A stretch of DNA of 64,000 nucleotides from Hungatella sp. (GTDB taxonomy: Bacteria > Bacillota > Clostridia > Lachnospirales > Lachnospiraceae), in assembly GCA_022792815.1 (NCBI GenBank), contig JAAWBS010000037.1, positions 1 through 64,000 of the forward strand, in the 5' to 3' direction. Below, one piece after another: positions 14,540-23,594 of this stretch (its first letter is position 1; each line of letters starts with the position of its first letter). The translations under genes and the position numbers were made by a program. Below the pieces are notes generated by a model. The model did no database searches and was not told the DNA's origin. It worked only from the letters and a program-made list of their open reading frames with translations.

Positions 14540-16198
14540 TTATTTCTTGTTCTCGTACTCCTCGATCATCTCCTCAATAGACGGAATCTTCTCCAGCTCG
14601 TCCATCATCCGGTTATAACCCAGCCGGTCCAACTCTGCCAGATAGCTGTCCCAGGTGGAATCTACATCGATCTGCCCCAGCAGTGCCTGGGTGCGGTAAC
14701 TGGCTACATAGGCATCCAGATCCCCCCTGATCTCCTGAAAGATCTGCTCATAATCCGTCTCGTTGGCCAGGTCTGCCTTGTAGGGCCTATGCTGCCATTT
14801 CAGCCACAGCCCGTCTGCTCCGGCTGACCAGTATTTCTCTCCGGCCATAAACAGTTCTTCCTCTCCTACCCATTTGGTTACTTCCTTGGTCTGTCCAAAC
14901 TGACTGAAGCTCCAGGTTCCCTTGTCACCGGAATTCAGCTTGTTCAGTTTCACCGGCATCTCTCCCGCCTCATCCCATTTCCAGTCCACATCCTTTTCTC
15001 CGAAGAAGAGGCACGCCGTGATATCTCTGTCGCCTCCTCCAAAAATCGAGTAATTGAGGAACTCTAAGATCTTGGCCAGCTTCTCGTCATCCACATTAGC
15101 ATTGACAAAGAATTTTCCGTAAGCGGGAGTGGGGTTGACCACGGCTCTAACTTCTCCTCCGTCAGGCTTTAAGCCGGGGGTAGCCAGGATCTTCGCATTG
15201 GGATCCCGCTCCAAAAGGGTGAGAGGCGGACGGTCCACTGCCCAGCTGTTCAGGGCGTTGGTGGAGCTGATCCAGTATCCCGCGGCCCCGGTATTTACCT
15301 TGTCCCACGCCAGGGTTCTGTCGTTGCTGATGATCTCCGGGTCGATCAGATTCCTGGCATACAGCTGCTGAAATCCTTTTAAAAACTTCTTGTATTCCTC
15401 CATGGCATAACTCTGTTCCGCCCTGCCATCCACATTATTGATGTCTTTGGTGAAACCATAGGCAGAATAAAACTGCCCGATCTGTCCGACTCTCCAGTCG
15501 GGAGCCGTGGCGCCCAGGGTGTCGTTGAGTCCGTTTCCGTCCGGATCCTGATTGACAAAGGCATCCATGATCTCCATAAATTTACTCAGCTCGATGCCGT
15601 CGTCTGCCACATAGAGCCTGTCGGAGACCTGTTCCACATTGACTCCTAAGTCGATGCCCAGATTCTCGATCCAGTCATACCGATAGTAATCACCTGGAAG
15701 ATAATAATCCACAAACTGGAAGGTCAAACCAACCAGATGAGTAAAGACCTCCTCATTGTCCGGATCCAGCACCATCTTATAGATCAGCGGATTCTCCTCA
15801 TAGCATTCGATCAGTCCGGGACAGTATTTCTCCACCATCTCTCTGGGAATCGACCGGATCAGCTCCTGTTCTCTCATCCATCCTGCCGTCTTTTCGTCCG
15901 TCCACATACAGTCAGGCATCTCTCCGGAGGCCAGAAGAAGATCGATGGTGTCTGTGGTCTCCGCCTTCTCCACGGTCAGGTTGATATTTAAGGCATCCTC
16001 GATCATTTTCTCGATATAGGAACCGTCTTCATAATCCGAATAGCACCAGTACCCGGTATAACTGATATCATAGATCTTATCCGGGTCCGGCTCTGCGTTG
16101 GCGCTCTCGGCACCTTTCCCGGAAGCTTTGGAACATCCCGACAGCAGCATCGCCCCACACAGCATCACCGACAGAGTCCTCTTTTTTCTTATCGCCAT
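14540..16198 (-). CDS. Lipoprotein carbohydrate-binding protein of an LplBC-type ABC importer
   Basis: A 552-aa extracellular lipoprotein that should deliver a sugar to the two permeases encoded upstream. The signal peptide ends in a lipobox (AMLLSGC), followed by a Ser/Gly/Ala-rich tether. The long, acidic family-1 solute-binding fold resembles LplA/YtcQ proteins of Firmicutes. The start has AGGAGG six bases before the ATG. It is the last gene of the operon permease-permease-sialidase-binding protein. No ATPase gene is present, as is common for this class, which shares a general MsmX-type ATPase. The substrate may be host-glycan derived, judging by the neighbouring sialidase-like protein. 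Confidence 0.85.
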   Translation of the reverse strand: MAIRKKRTLSVMLCGAMLLSGCSKASGKGAESANAEPDPDKIYDISYTGYWCYSDYEDGSYIEKMIEDALNINLTVEKAETTDTIDLLLASGEMPDCMWTDEKTAGWMREQELIRSIPREMVEKYCPGLIECYEENPLIYKMVLDPDNEEVFTHLVGLTFQFVDYYLPGDYYRYDWIENLGIDLGVNVEQVSDRLYVADDGIELSKFMEIMDAFVNQDPDGNGLNDTLGATAPDWRVGQIGQFYSAYGFTKDINNVDGRAEQSYAMEEYKKFLKGFQQLYARNLIDPEIISNDRTLAWDKVNTGAAGYWISSTNALNSWAVDRPPLTLLERDPNAKILATPGLKPDGGEVRAVVNPTPAYGKFFVNANVDDEKLAKILEFLNYSIFGGGDRDITACLFFGEKDVDWKWDEAGEMPVKLNKLNSGDKGTWSFSQFGQTKEVTKWVGEEELFMAGEKYWSAGADGLWLKWQHRPYKADLANETDYEQIFQEIRGDLDAYVASYRTQALLGQIDVDSTWDSYLAELDRLGYNRMMDELEKIPSIEEMIEEYENKK

Positions 16199-16249
16199 AA
16201 TCTCCTCCTATTCCATTTTGCTCTGCGCATCCGCGCTCTCCACATGCTT

Positions 16250-17365
16250 TTAAACAATCTTCTCCAAATCCTTCCTGGGAATTCTCCGAATCCTGGTCTC
16301 TGCCAGACAGCTTCCTTCCTCGGGGCCTCCGCTGTTATAGGCCAGCAGCAGACAATCTTTCAGGAAAAACATGGCACAATAACAGTATCCATGATCCTCT
16401 TCTGTCTCGAAAGCGGTTCCCTCTGTAAAGGTCCTGCCGTTATCCCTGCTGACAGCGATAACATAGGGCGTCCGCCCTCCCGTGAAAATCTCCGTCTTCT
16501 TCTCACGCCCGTTGTACTCGGGGACCGGATTCCACACGGCATAGATCTCCCCTGTCAAATCCCGCTTCATGCTCAGGGGACTGTTGGGGGCCGTAAACCG
16601 GGAAGGCTGTGCAGATGTCCATGTATTCCCGTTATCCATGGAGAACATCTCGTATTGTCTTCCCAGATCCGTCCTTGCATATCCCCACAAGATTCCCGGC
16701 TCCAGCTCCAGGACCCCTGGTTCCTGAAGCCCGGAAGTACAGTGGGTCAGGTGGGGCATGGCACATTTTCCCTCAGCCGCCTCCCATGTGTTTCCGTCGT
16801 CATCGGAGTAGAAAAATACCACCTCCGAGCGGCTGTCCCAAAACGTTTCCTCATTCATATCGCCTCCTCGCCGGCCGGTTCGATGGGTCGCCGCAGGAAT
16901 CAGGATCCTTCCGTCGGACAGCCGGACCACCCGGTCATTGTTTACCACGAAAAATCCTTCCTCCGGGGTGCACAAAACCCGCTCTGACCAGGTCTCTCCC
17001 CCATCACCTGACCGGCGCAGATACATCTGCATCAGGGTCTTGGTTTTTCTCACCAGATAAAATAATCCGATATCCCCGTTGTCCATGGGCAGAAGTGAGA
17101 GAGACATGATATTGACCGCTCTCTCCTCCTCGCAGGACAGCAGGATCCTGCCGTCCCCAAAGCTCTGCCCGCCGTCTGAGGACACTACGGCACAGATATC
17201 TGCCGGGGCCCAGTCTTCCTGTCCTCTCCCCTTAAATCTGCTGTAGACAAACAGGATCCTGCCATCCTTCAAATTCAGAAACGCACCCTCGCTGTTTCTT
17301 GGATTTTCTCTCTCCATCTGTGGCTTAAACTCTGCTACCACAATTCCCAACTCTTCTCTTCTCAT
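16250..17365 (-). CDS. Sialidase-superfamily (BNR/Asp-box) protein
   Basis: A 371-aa six-bladed propeller protein of the sialidase/neuraminidase superfamily. Five Asp-box repeats are readable: SSDGGQSF, SGDGGETW, SDDDGNTW, SMDNGNTW and SRDNGRTF. The typical arginine-containing strand is near the N-terminus (RNSEGAFLNLKDGRILFVYSRF). It has no signal peptide, so it should be cytoplasmic and act on an imported oligosaccharide. It sits inside the ABC importer operon between a permease and the binding protein. True sialidases usually have an FRIP motif, which I do not see, so the activity may be a different exo-glycosidase. Confidence 0.75.
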   Translation of the reverse strand: MRREELGIVVAEFKPQMERENPRNSEGAFLNLKDGRILFVYSRFKGRGQEDWAPADICAVVSSDGGQSFGDGRILLSCEEERAVNIMSLSLLPMDNGDIGLFYLVRKTKTLMQMYLRRSGDGGETWSERVLCTPEEGFFVVNNDRVVRLSDGRILIPAATHRTGRRGGDMNEETFWDSRSEVVFFYSDDDGNTWEAAEGKCAMPHLTHCTSGLQEPGVLELEPGILWGYARTDLGRQYEMFSMDNGNTWTSAQPSRFTAPNSPLSMKRDLTGEIYAVWNPVPEYNGREKKTEIFTGGRTPYVIAVSRDNGRTFTEGTAFETEEDHGYCYCAMFFLKDCLLLAYNSGGPEEGSCLAETRIRRIPRKDLEKIV

Positions 17366-17371
17366 TCTGTT

Positions 17372-18277
17372 TTATCCTTTCACTGCTCCTACCATAATTC
17401 CCTGGACAAAGTATTTCTGGAGGAATGGATACACCGCCACGATAGGAAGCACAACCAAGATGGTGGTGGCTGCCTTGATGGTATCCGGGTTGGTATCCAC
17501 CATGGTACCGATGGCCTCCACCCCCGACGCCGCCGTGGAAGCGGAGGCTGTGATGCTGTCCAGCATCCGACGCAGCAGATACTGAAGGGTGGTCAGATTG
17601 GCAGAACGTCTGCAGTATACCATATTGTCAAACCACGCGTTCCACTGCCCCACCATCTGCCACAGGGCCACGGTGGCCAGAACCGGCTTGGACAGAGGCA
17701 TGATGATGGAGGTAAAGATCCTCACCTGGGATGCCCCGTCGATACTGGCTGCTTCCTCCATCCCCTTGTCGATAGAGAAAAAATAGTTTCTGATAATGAT
17801 CGTATTGTAGATGGAAAATCCCGACGGCAGAACGTATACCAGAAAATTATTCAGCATACCCAGCCGTTTCATGTTCAGGTAGGCAGGAATCATGCCTGCC
17901 GAGAAAAACATGGGAATCAAAAGCACTGCGGTGATAAATCTCCGAAAGGGCATGTCCGTTCTGGTCATGGAATAGGCTGCCATACAGCACACCACCACAT
18001 GGATCGCCGTCCCCACCACGGTTCTCAGCACGGACATAAAAAATGCCATGATGATTTCATTGTCCTGAAAGCAGTATTTGTAGGCATCCAGCGTCCACAC
18101 CTTCGGAAACAGGTTGAGATGCATGTAAGAAATATCCTGTGCCCTGGAAAAAGACCGGACCACCACATCCCAAAAGGGGATAAATATCGTGATGCAGAAG
18201 GCAATCATAAACACGGTGTTGCAGAGATCGAAAATACGGCTCCCTGCCGACTGCTTCATCTTAACTTTCCCTGCCAT
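17372..18277 (-). CDS. Carbohydrate ABC permease, LplC/YtcP type
   Basis: A 301-aa integral membrane protein with six predicted segments and the EAA loop (MEEAASIDGASQVRIFTSIIMPLSKP). The N-terminus and the terminal YFVQGIMVGAVKG are typical of the second permease of this importer class. It is separated from the upstream LplB-like gene by 29 bases and starts after AAAGGAG. It forms a heterodimer with that permease and takes sugar from the lipoprotein encoded downstream. Confidence 0.88.
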   Translation of the reverse strand: MAGKVKMKQSAGSRIFDLCNTVFMIAFCITIFIPFWDVVVRSFSRAQDISYMHLNLFPKVWTLDAYKYCFQDNEIIMAFFMSVLRTVVGTAIHVVVCCMAAYSMTRTDMPFRRFITAVLLIPMFFSAGMIPAYLNMKRLGMLNNFLVYVLPSGFSIYNTIIIRNYFFSIDKGMEEAASIDGASQVRIFTSIIMPLSKPVLATVALWQMVGQWNAWFDNMVYCRRSANLTTLQYLLRRMLDSITASASTAASGVEAIGTMVDTNPDTIKAATTILVVLPIVAVYPFLQKYFVQGIMVGAVKG

Positions 18278-18306
18278 AGTTCTCTCCTTTCCTATGTCTG
18301 ATAAGA

Positions 18307-19221
18307 TCAGATGATCTTGTATTCCGGATTTGCTTTTCTCGCAAACCAGTTGGCTATCACCACCAGGGCCAGGCTTACCACATTCTGGAACAGACCGATG
18401 GCAGTAGAGAAATCATATCGGCTCTCCACCATACCTTTTCGGTACACATAGGTGGAAATTACGTCCGCTGTCTGATAGGTAGCATCATTGTACAGGTTAA
18501 AGATGGGATCAAATCCTACACTCACCAGACTTCCGATATTTAAGATCAGCATGGTACACATGGTGGGAAACATGGCCGGCAGGGTGATGTACAAAATTCT
18601 GTGGAATCGGTTTGCCCCGTCGATGCTGGCCGCATCGTACATGGTCGTGTCGATTCCTGATATGGTGGCCAAATAGATCACGATGCTGTAACCTGTGGTT
18701 TTCCAGAGATTGGTGATCAGGTAAATGGGCACAAACAGATCCTTCTGAGCCATAAAATACAGAGGTTTCTCCAGGATTCCCATCCGAATCAAAAGGCCGT
18801 TGATCACACCTCCGGTGGGGGACAAAAGCTGGTAGACAAAGGTTCCCACCACAACCCAGGAGAGAAAGTGAGGCACATACGTGATGGTCTGCACCACACT
18901 CTTAAATCGCTTTCCCACGATCTCATTGACCAGAATCGTAAAGATGATCGTGACGGGAAAGGTGGTGAGCAGTGTCAGAATACTGATCTTCAGTGTGTTG
19001 CCCAAAATCCGGTAAAAGTTGGGGTCCGTAAACAGCGCCCGGAAGTGCTTGAGTCCGACCCACTCGCTTCCCTCGATGCCCCTGGCCATCTTATAGTCCT
19101 TGAACGCAATGATCAGGCCCTCCATGGGCATATAGCAGAACAGGATCACGAGAACGATGGCCGGAAGCAGAAACATGTAAAACGGAACATATTTTTTCAA
19201 TGCCTTTGCGCGATACATCAT
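18307..19221 (-). CDS. Carbohydrate ABC permease, LplB type
   Basis: A 304-aa membrane protein with six segments, the EAA loop in MYDAASIDGANRFHRILYITLP, and the conserved GLKHFRALFTDPNFYRILGNT stretch after the first segment. It is the first gene of the importer operon and is preceded by GGAAGGAT. The region upstream (19222-19486) separates it from a divergent AraC-type regulator and has a TATAAT (complement 19237-19242) as a likely -10; no clear -35 is visible, as in activator-dependent promoters. Confidence 0.88.
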   Translation of the reverse strand: MMYRAKALKKYVPFYMFLLPAIVLVILFCYMPMEGLIIAFKDYKMARGIEGSEWVGLKHFRALFTDPNFYRILGNTLKISILTLLTTFPVTIIFTILVNEIVGKRFKSVVQTITYVPHFLSWVVVGTFVYQLLSPTGGVINGLLIRMGILEKPLYFMAQKDLFVPIYLITNLWKTTGYSIVIYLATISGIDTTMYDAASIDGANRFHRILYITLPAMFPTMCTMLILNIGSLVSVGFDPIFNLYNDATYQTADVISTYVYRKGMVESRYDFSTAIGLFQNVVSLALVVIANWFARKANPEYKII

Positions 19222-19486
19222 ATCCTTCCTTTCTTAATTATAATATCTATCAAACGCTGTCTTTTCCGGAATCTGCATGCTTCCAGCGCCTAATATCTGT
19301 CTTTACCTTCTGTCCGTCTTGCTTTATAATGGATTTATGTAGGTATTATAAAAATTTTTTTCTTTTTCGTCCATGAACTGTATTGGACAAACCATGCACA
19401 AAATGATAGAAATTGATGACAGCGCTTTCAATAACCGACAAAGACTCAGGACAATCGAATTAACTTTAGGACAGGGGGATCGATTT

Positions 19487-20356
19487 ATGTACATGAACTC
19501 CGGATATCTGAACAATTCTCTGGTAGATTTTAAAGATAAGACCAGGCCCCTGGTGGTGGGAAGCTGCGGTACCTATCGGCTTTATACAAGGCCCAAACTG
19601 CCCACCTACCGACCCAGAGGACGCATTGATTTTCAGATTCTCTATGTGGCCGCGGGGAAAGCCCACTTCTTTTTTGACGACAGGGATACGGTGGTGACGG
19701 CGGGACACATGGTTTTATACCAGCCCAAAGAAGTGCAGAAATATGTTTACTATGGGGTTGACCAGACAGAAGTGTTCTGGGTCCATTTTACGGGAAGTGA
19801 GGTGAAGAATATCTTAAAAAGCTTCGGCATTCCTCTTGTCGGGCATGTCTTTTACACCGGCAAATCTCCCGCCTATCAGCGGCTGTTTCAGGAGATGATC
19901 CAGGAGCTGCAGCTGTGCCGGCCTTACTATGAGGACCTTTTGTCCATGCTCCTTCGGCAGCTGTTTATCCTGATCAGCCGGCAGCTGGCATGCGGCCCCA
20001 AGCTGGCCGGATATGTACAAAATGAAATGGAAGCGGCTGTCCGCCACTTCAGTGACAACTACAACTCAGAGATCACCATCGATGATTATGCTGCCAGTAT
20101 GCACCGGAGCACGGTCTGGTTTATCCGCAGCTTCAAACAGTACACCGGTGTAACCCCCATGCAGTATATTATCTCCCTGCGCATCTCCAATGCCCAGCGG
20201 CTCCTCGGCACATCGGAGTACAACGTGACGGAGATCGCCTCCATAGTGGGGTACGACAACCCTCTGTATTTCAGCCGGCTCTTTAAAAAGCAGACCGGCA
20301 TGGCTCCCTCTGAGTATCGGAAAATCATTTCCGGCAGCCTTTTTAAGGAATCTTGA
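19487..20356 (+). CDS. AraC-family regulator of the adjacent sugar importer
   Basis: A 289-aa regulator with an N-terminal cupin-like sensor (residues about 1-150) and a C-terminal double helix-turn-helix: ITIDDYAASMHRSTVWFIRSFK, then YNVTEIASIVGYDNPLYFSRLFKKQ. It is divergent from the LplBC-type importer and so probably activates it in response to the imported sugar. The frame is open further upstream, but the ATG at 19487, with AGGGGGAT seven bases before it, is preferred. The protein then begins MYMNSGYL, as usual for this group. Confidence 0.85.
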   Translation: MYMNSGYLNNSLVDFKDKTRPLVVGSCGTYRLYTRPKLPTYRPRGRIDFQILYVAAGKAHFFFDDRDTVVTAGHMVLYQPKEVQKYVYYGVDQTEVFWVHFTGSEVKNILKSFGIPLVGHVFYTGKSPAYQRLFQEMIQELQLCRPYYEDLLSMLLRQLFILISRQLACGPKLAGYVQNEMEAAVRHFSDNYNSEITIDDYAASMHRSTVWFIRSFKQYTGVTPMQYIISLRISNAQRLLGTSEYNVTEIASIVGYDNPLYFSRLFKKQTGMAPSEYRKIISGSLFKES

Positions 20357-20412
20357 ATTACCGCTTCTTTCATCTTCACTCTCTGCATAAACTTAGGAGA
20401 GAGGTGATCTTT

Positions 20413-20580
20413 ATGCAGCCCTGTGAACTCACTGTGGCGATCTCGATCCTGGCCTGCTGTATCGCGGAGGGAAAATCCGAGGATGAGATCGCCCTCATAA
20501 GCTCTGTCTTCTCCCAACTGGGAGACACCTTAGCCACCCTGACGGCCCAGCAGGCCTTGTGTTCCCCCGGTAAAGAGTAA
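20413..20580 (+). CDS. DUF6774-type small protein (55 aa)
   Basis: A small protein starting MQPCELTVAISILACCIAEG, with the SEDEIALISSVFSQLGDTLA core found in many Clostridia. Its function is unknown. The start is fixed by an excellent site (TAGGAGAGAGGTGATC) six bases before the ATG; a longer frame upstream has no site. A CCCCCGG/CCGGGGG hairpin (20564-20587) overlaps its stop and separates it from the convergent amidase gene. Confidence 0.75.
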   Translation: MQPCELTVAISILACCIAEGKSEDEIALISSVFSQLGDTLATLTAQQALCSPGKE

Positions 20581-20602
20581 CCGGGGGATCCTCTCCAACG
20601 GC

Positions 20603-21379
20603 TTAAAAAGCTCCGATGTCCTGAACTCCGTCTGCATTAGTCCGATACAGCGCACACTCCAGAGGATGGCCTTTTCTCGGCTCAAAATAGTACCACTTTC
20701 CTTCCAGCTCCTGCCATCCGGTCAGGGCATATCCCTCCTGGTTAAAATAGTATTTGTGGCCATTGATCACCTTCCAGCAGGATTTCAGATAACTGTTCTC
20801 AGTGTCCGCATACCACCACCCCTTCTGGTCCTGATTCCAGCTTACGGTGTACTTTGGCTCTTCCACCAGGCTCCAGTCCGGCCTGCCGTACCCGGCGATC
20901 TTTTCATAACTCAGAAGGTAGGACTTCTCCCATACTCCGCCTCCGTTGGCCACCACTCCCGCGCTCCCGCTTGTATTCCCCTCGATGGTATAGAGACGGT
21001 CCGATGTGACTCTCTCCACGATCCCCGTGTGATAGATCCGGACGGAATTCCTGAAAAATACCTGGTCTCCCTGTCTCGGCTTGTCTCTCCACAGCCCTTT
21101 CTCTTTATAGTAGCCGGCAGATGTGGGGGTGTAAGCGCTGAATCCGCCCCCCACCATCTGGCGGGCCAGGACCTCCCCGAAAGCTTTCACAAAACACCAG
21201 TCCACAAACATATCACACCATGGCTGACCCTGAAGTGCAGGATACAGATCCCGGGCATATTTAGTATAGTTGTTGCTGCCGCTGTTGTCGGTTTTGCTGT
21301 CCAGATTCTGGCTGTTCTTTTTCTCCAGGTAACCTACTTCCTCCTTGGCAATATGAATCACTTTCTCCTCTCTGCTCAC
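20603..21379 (-). CDS. CHAP-type peptidoglycan hydrolase with cell-wall-binding repeats
   Basis: A 258-aa protein with an N-terminal amidase/endopeptidase-like domain: WCDMFVDWCF holds the likely catalytic Cys, and YHTGIVERV the histidine. The C-terminal third has choline-binding-type repeats (GWWYADTENSYLKS, then HKYYFNQEGYALTGWQ, then GKWYYFEP). There is no signal peptide, so export would need lysis or a non-classical route, as for phage lysins. The GTG at 21379, with AAAGGAG before it, is preferred over the GTG at 21388. It stands alone. Confidence 0.78.
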   Translation of the reverse strand: MSREEKVIHIAKEEVGYLEKKNSQNLDSKTDNSGSNNYTKYARDLYPALQGQPWCDMFVDWCFVKAFGEVLARQMVGGGFSAYTPTSAGYYKEKGLWRDKPRQGDQVFFRNSVRIYHTGIVERVTSDRLYTIEGNTSGSAGVVANGGGVWEKSYLLSYEKIAGYGRPDWSLVEEPKYTVSWNQDQKGWWYADTENSYLKSCWKVINGHKYYFNQEGYALTGWQELEGKWYYFEPRKGHPLECALYRTNADGVQDIGAF

Positions 21380-21418
21380 AGAGATCACTCCTTTCCCAAG
21401 ATGTGAAAACCCATGAAA

Positions 21419-21462
21419 ATAGGATATAGCCGGCGGTCAAATCTTCCGCCTGCTATATCCTA
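21419..21462 (-). terminator. Terminator after nth
   Basis: ATAGGATATAGC (21419-21430) pairs with GCTATATCCTAT (21452-21463), with a further GGCGG/CCGCC helix inside. Leftward the stem is followed by TTTT. It lies just past the nth stop. Confidence 0.75.
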
Positions 21463-21482
21463 TGCAGGTTGTACCATATGTG

Positions 21483-22118
21483 TTATACTCCGTTTTTCTT
21501 GCAGATATCCGTCAGACAGCACCGGTCGCAGTAGGGTTTGGTCCTGGCAGTGCACACCTCTCTCCCGTGATTCACCAGACGGTGGCAGAAATCATTGCCC
21601 TCTTCGGGCGGAACCAGCTTCCACAGAGCCATCTCCACCTTCTTCGGTTCCCGGATGTCGTCCACCAGCCCCATGCGGTTGACTAGGCGGATACAGTGGG
21701 TGTCCGTGACGATGGCCGGCTTGCCGAACACGTCTCCCATGATCAGATTGGCACTCTTTCTCCCCACACCGGGAAGTTTCAGGAGTGCGTCAAAATCCTC
21801 CGGCACCTTTCCGCCGTACTGATCCCTCAGTATCTTCATGCACGCGCTGATGTCCCTGGCTTTGCTGTGCCCCAGACCACACGGCTTCACGATCTTCTCG
21901 ATCTCCTCCACAGGGGCGTCTGCCAGTGCATCCACATCGGGATACTTCTCATAGAGTCCCTCCACCACCACATTGACCCGGGCATCCGTACACTGGGCTG
22001 CCAGCCTTACACTGATCAGCAGCTTCCAGGCCTGATCATAATCCAGGGTACACTCTGCCCCCGGGTATTCCTTTTTCAGGCGCTTTATGATCTCCAAAGT
22101 CCTCTCTTTCTTCGTCAT
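21483..22118 (-). CDS. nth: Endonuclease III, DNA glycosylase/AP lyase
   Basis: A 211-aa base-excision enzyme that removes oxidised pyrimidines. The helix-hairpin-helix LPGVGRKSANLI has the catalytic Lys121, and VTDTHCIRL the catalytic Asp139. The Fe-S cysteines are at 189, 197, 200 and 206. The first gap is seven residues, where the E. coli enzyme has six, a small oddity. The start is the ATG at 22118 with GAGGAACC before it, giving the usual family length; a longer frame upstream is not needed. It follows the MATE gene in the same direction. Confidence 0.92.
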   Translation of the reverse strand: MTKKERTLEIIKRLKKEYPGAECTLDYDQAWKLLISVRLAAQCTDARVNVVVEGLYEKYPDVDALADAPVEEIEKIVKPCGLGHSKARDISACMKILRDQYGGKVPEDFDALLKLPGVGRKSANLIMGDVFGKPAIVTDTHCIRLVNRMGLVDDIREPKKVEMALWKLVPPEEGNDFCHRLVNHGREVCTARTKPYCDRCCLTDICKKNGV

Positions 22119-22220
22119 CTTCGGTTCCTCTTTCCCTTTCGTCTTCTGAAATCTGCCGATCCATCCCGCCGGCTTCCCTCTCATTCTATCACACTGTACC
22201 CGTTTTTCCAATACACCTTT

Positions 22221-23594
22221 CTAACCGGTCACGGAAAACAGCCTCTCCCTCTGCTTCCTCCTCGTCACCGGCAGGGCGAACAGGAGTGCCTTGCACACAT
22301 TGTCCCCGATCATGCAGAACCACACGGCCTGAAGATCCAGGCGCCACACCCTGACACACAGGAAGGTGAAGAAGATCCGAATCCCCCACATGCTGAAAGT
22401 CTCCACCACAAAAGCGTATCGGGTACGCCCCAGACCGTAGAAGATTCCCTCCAGCACGATCATCAGACCGAAGAAAGGTTCCGACAAGGCCACCAGCCGC
22501 AGCATGGAAGCCCCTAAGGAGGCTACCGTCTCGCTGGGCGTAAACAGGCGCATCAGGGGATATGCCACCAGATACAGAGTCAGCCCGCTCAGGCACATCA
22601 TCCCCACAGTCAATGCCACACTCAGATATCCGGTGTTCTTCAGCTTCTCCTGGTTCTTCTCCCCGAGAGCCGCACCGGTGAGCGCCGAGGTAGCCGTGCG
22701 CAGCCCATACCCCGGAATATAGAAAATCGTCTCCGCTGTCACAGCGATGGAGTGGGCCGCGAAGATGGTGGTTCCCATACCTGACACCAAGCCGGCAAAT
22801 ACCACATATCCCATACAGGATGTCACAGTGGTCCCTAAAACCGGCCCTCCGATGACGGCGCACTCCTTAAGGAGAGGAATCTCCACCTGAAAATCCTTCC
22901 ATTTCCAGGAAAGGACCGCGCTCCTCCGATAGGCGGCAAACATCAAAATCCCGGAAAGGGCATACGACAGGGCCGATGCCAGCGCCGCACCGGTCACCCC
23001 CATACCCGCACCATAGATCAGCCCGTAGTTGAGCACCACGTTGAGCCCGTTGGCGGTCATGCTGATGACCATAGGCGTCCTGGTATTCTGAGTCGCCCGG
23101 ATCGAGGCCCCCAGGATCGTAGTCCAGGTCCTAAAGACCATAGGAAGGCTGATGATGAAAAAATACCTGGAAGCCTGAGCCTGAATGGCCGGCTCCGCCC
23201 CCATCCACACCGGAATAAAGGGGCTCAAAACAATACAGACACTCCCGGTCACCAGACCGCAGCCTGTAGCCAGAAACAGCGCCTGCTTGGACAGACTCCG
23301 GATCCTCTCCTGATCGCCGCTTCCCACAGCCCTGGAGATCATGGCCAGAATCCCAGTCCCGATAGCCCCGGCTATGCTCCCCACCAGCCAGTTAATGGTG
23401 GTGGTGATGCTCACCGAAGCCGTGGCCTGCTCCCCCAGCTGTCCCACCATAGCGGTGTCCACATACTGCAAAAGGGTGGCGAGAATCTCCTCCACCATCG
23501 TGGGAATGGAAAGGGTTAACAGCGTCGCAAGCAGCCGCCCCCTGTCCTTCCCCCTACTCAACACTTTTCGGGTCCCTGGAAATGTCACTGCCAA
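22221..23594 (-). CDS. MATE family multidrug/cation efflux transporter
   Basis: A 457-aa membrane protein with 12 predicted segments and the two-fold MATE repeat. The first half starts LSIPTMVEEILATLLQYVDTAMVG and the second LKECAVIGGPVLGTTVTSCMG. It exports drugs or dyes in exchange for Na+ or H+. Its 5' end overlaps the binding-protein gene upstream by about 40 bases if the TTG at 23594 is used; a GTG at 23564 would reduce the overlap to a few bases. Translational coupling to the amino-acid importer is likely either way. Confidence 0.85.
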   Translation of the reverse strand: MAVTFPGTRKVLSRGKDRGRLLATLLTLSIPTMVEEILATLLQYVDTAMVGQLGEQATASVSITTTINWLVGSIAGAIGTGILAMISRAVGSGDQERIRSLSKQALFLATGCGLVTGSVCIVLSPFIPVWMGAEPAIQAQASRYFFIISLPMVFRTWTTILGASIRATQNTRTPMVISMTANGLNVVLNYGLIYGAGMGVTGAALASALSYALSGILMFAAYRRSAVLSWKWKDFQVEIPLLKECAVIGGPVLGTTVTSCMGYVVFAGLVSGMGTTIFAAHSIAVTAETIFYIPGYGLRTATSALTGAALGEKNQEKLKNTGYLSVALTVGMMCLSGLTLYLVAYPLMRLFTPSETVASLGASMLRLVALSEPFFGLMIVLEGIFYGLGRTRYAFVVETFSMWGIRIFFTFLCVRVWRLDLQAVWFCMIGDNVCKALLFALPVTRRKQRERLFSVTG

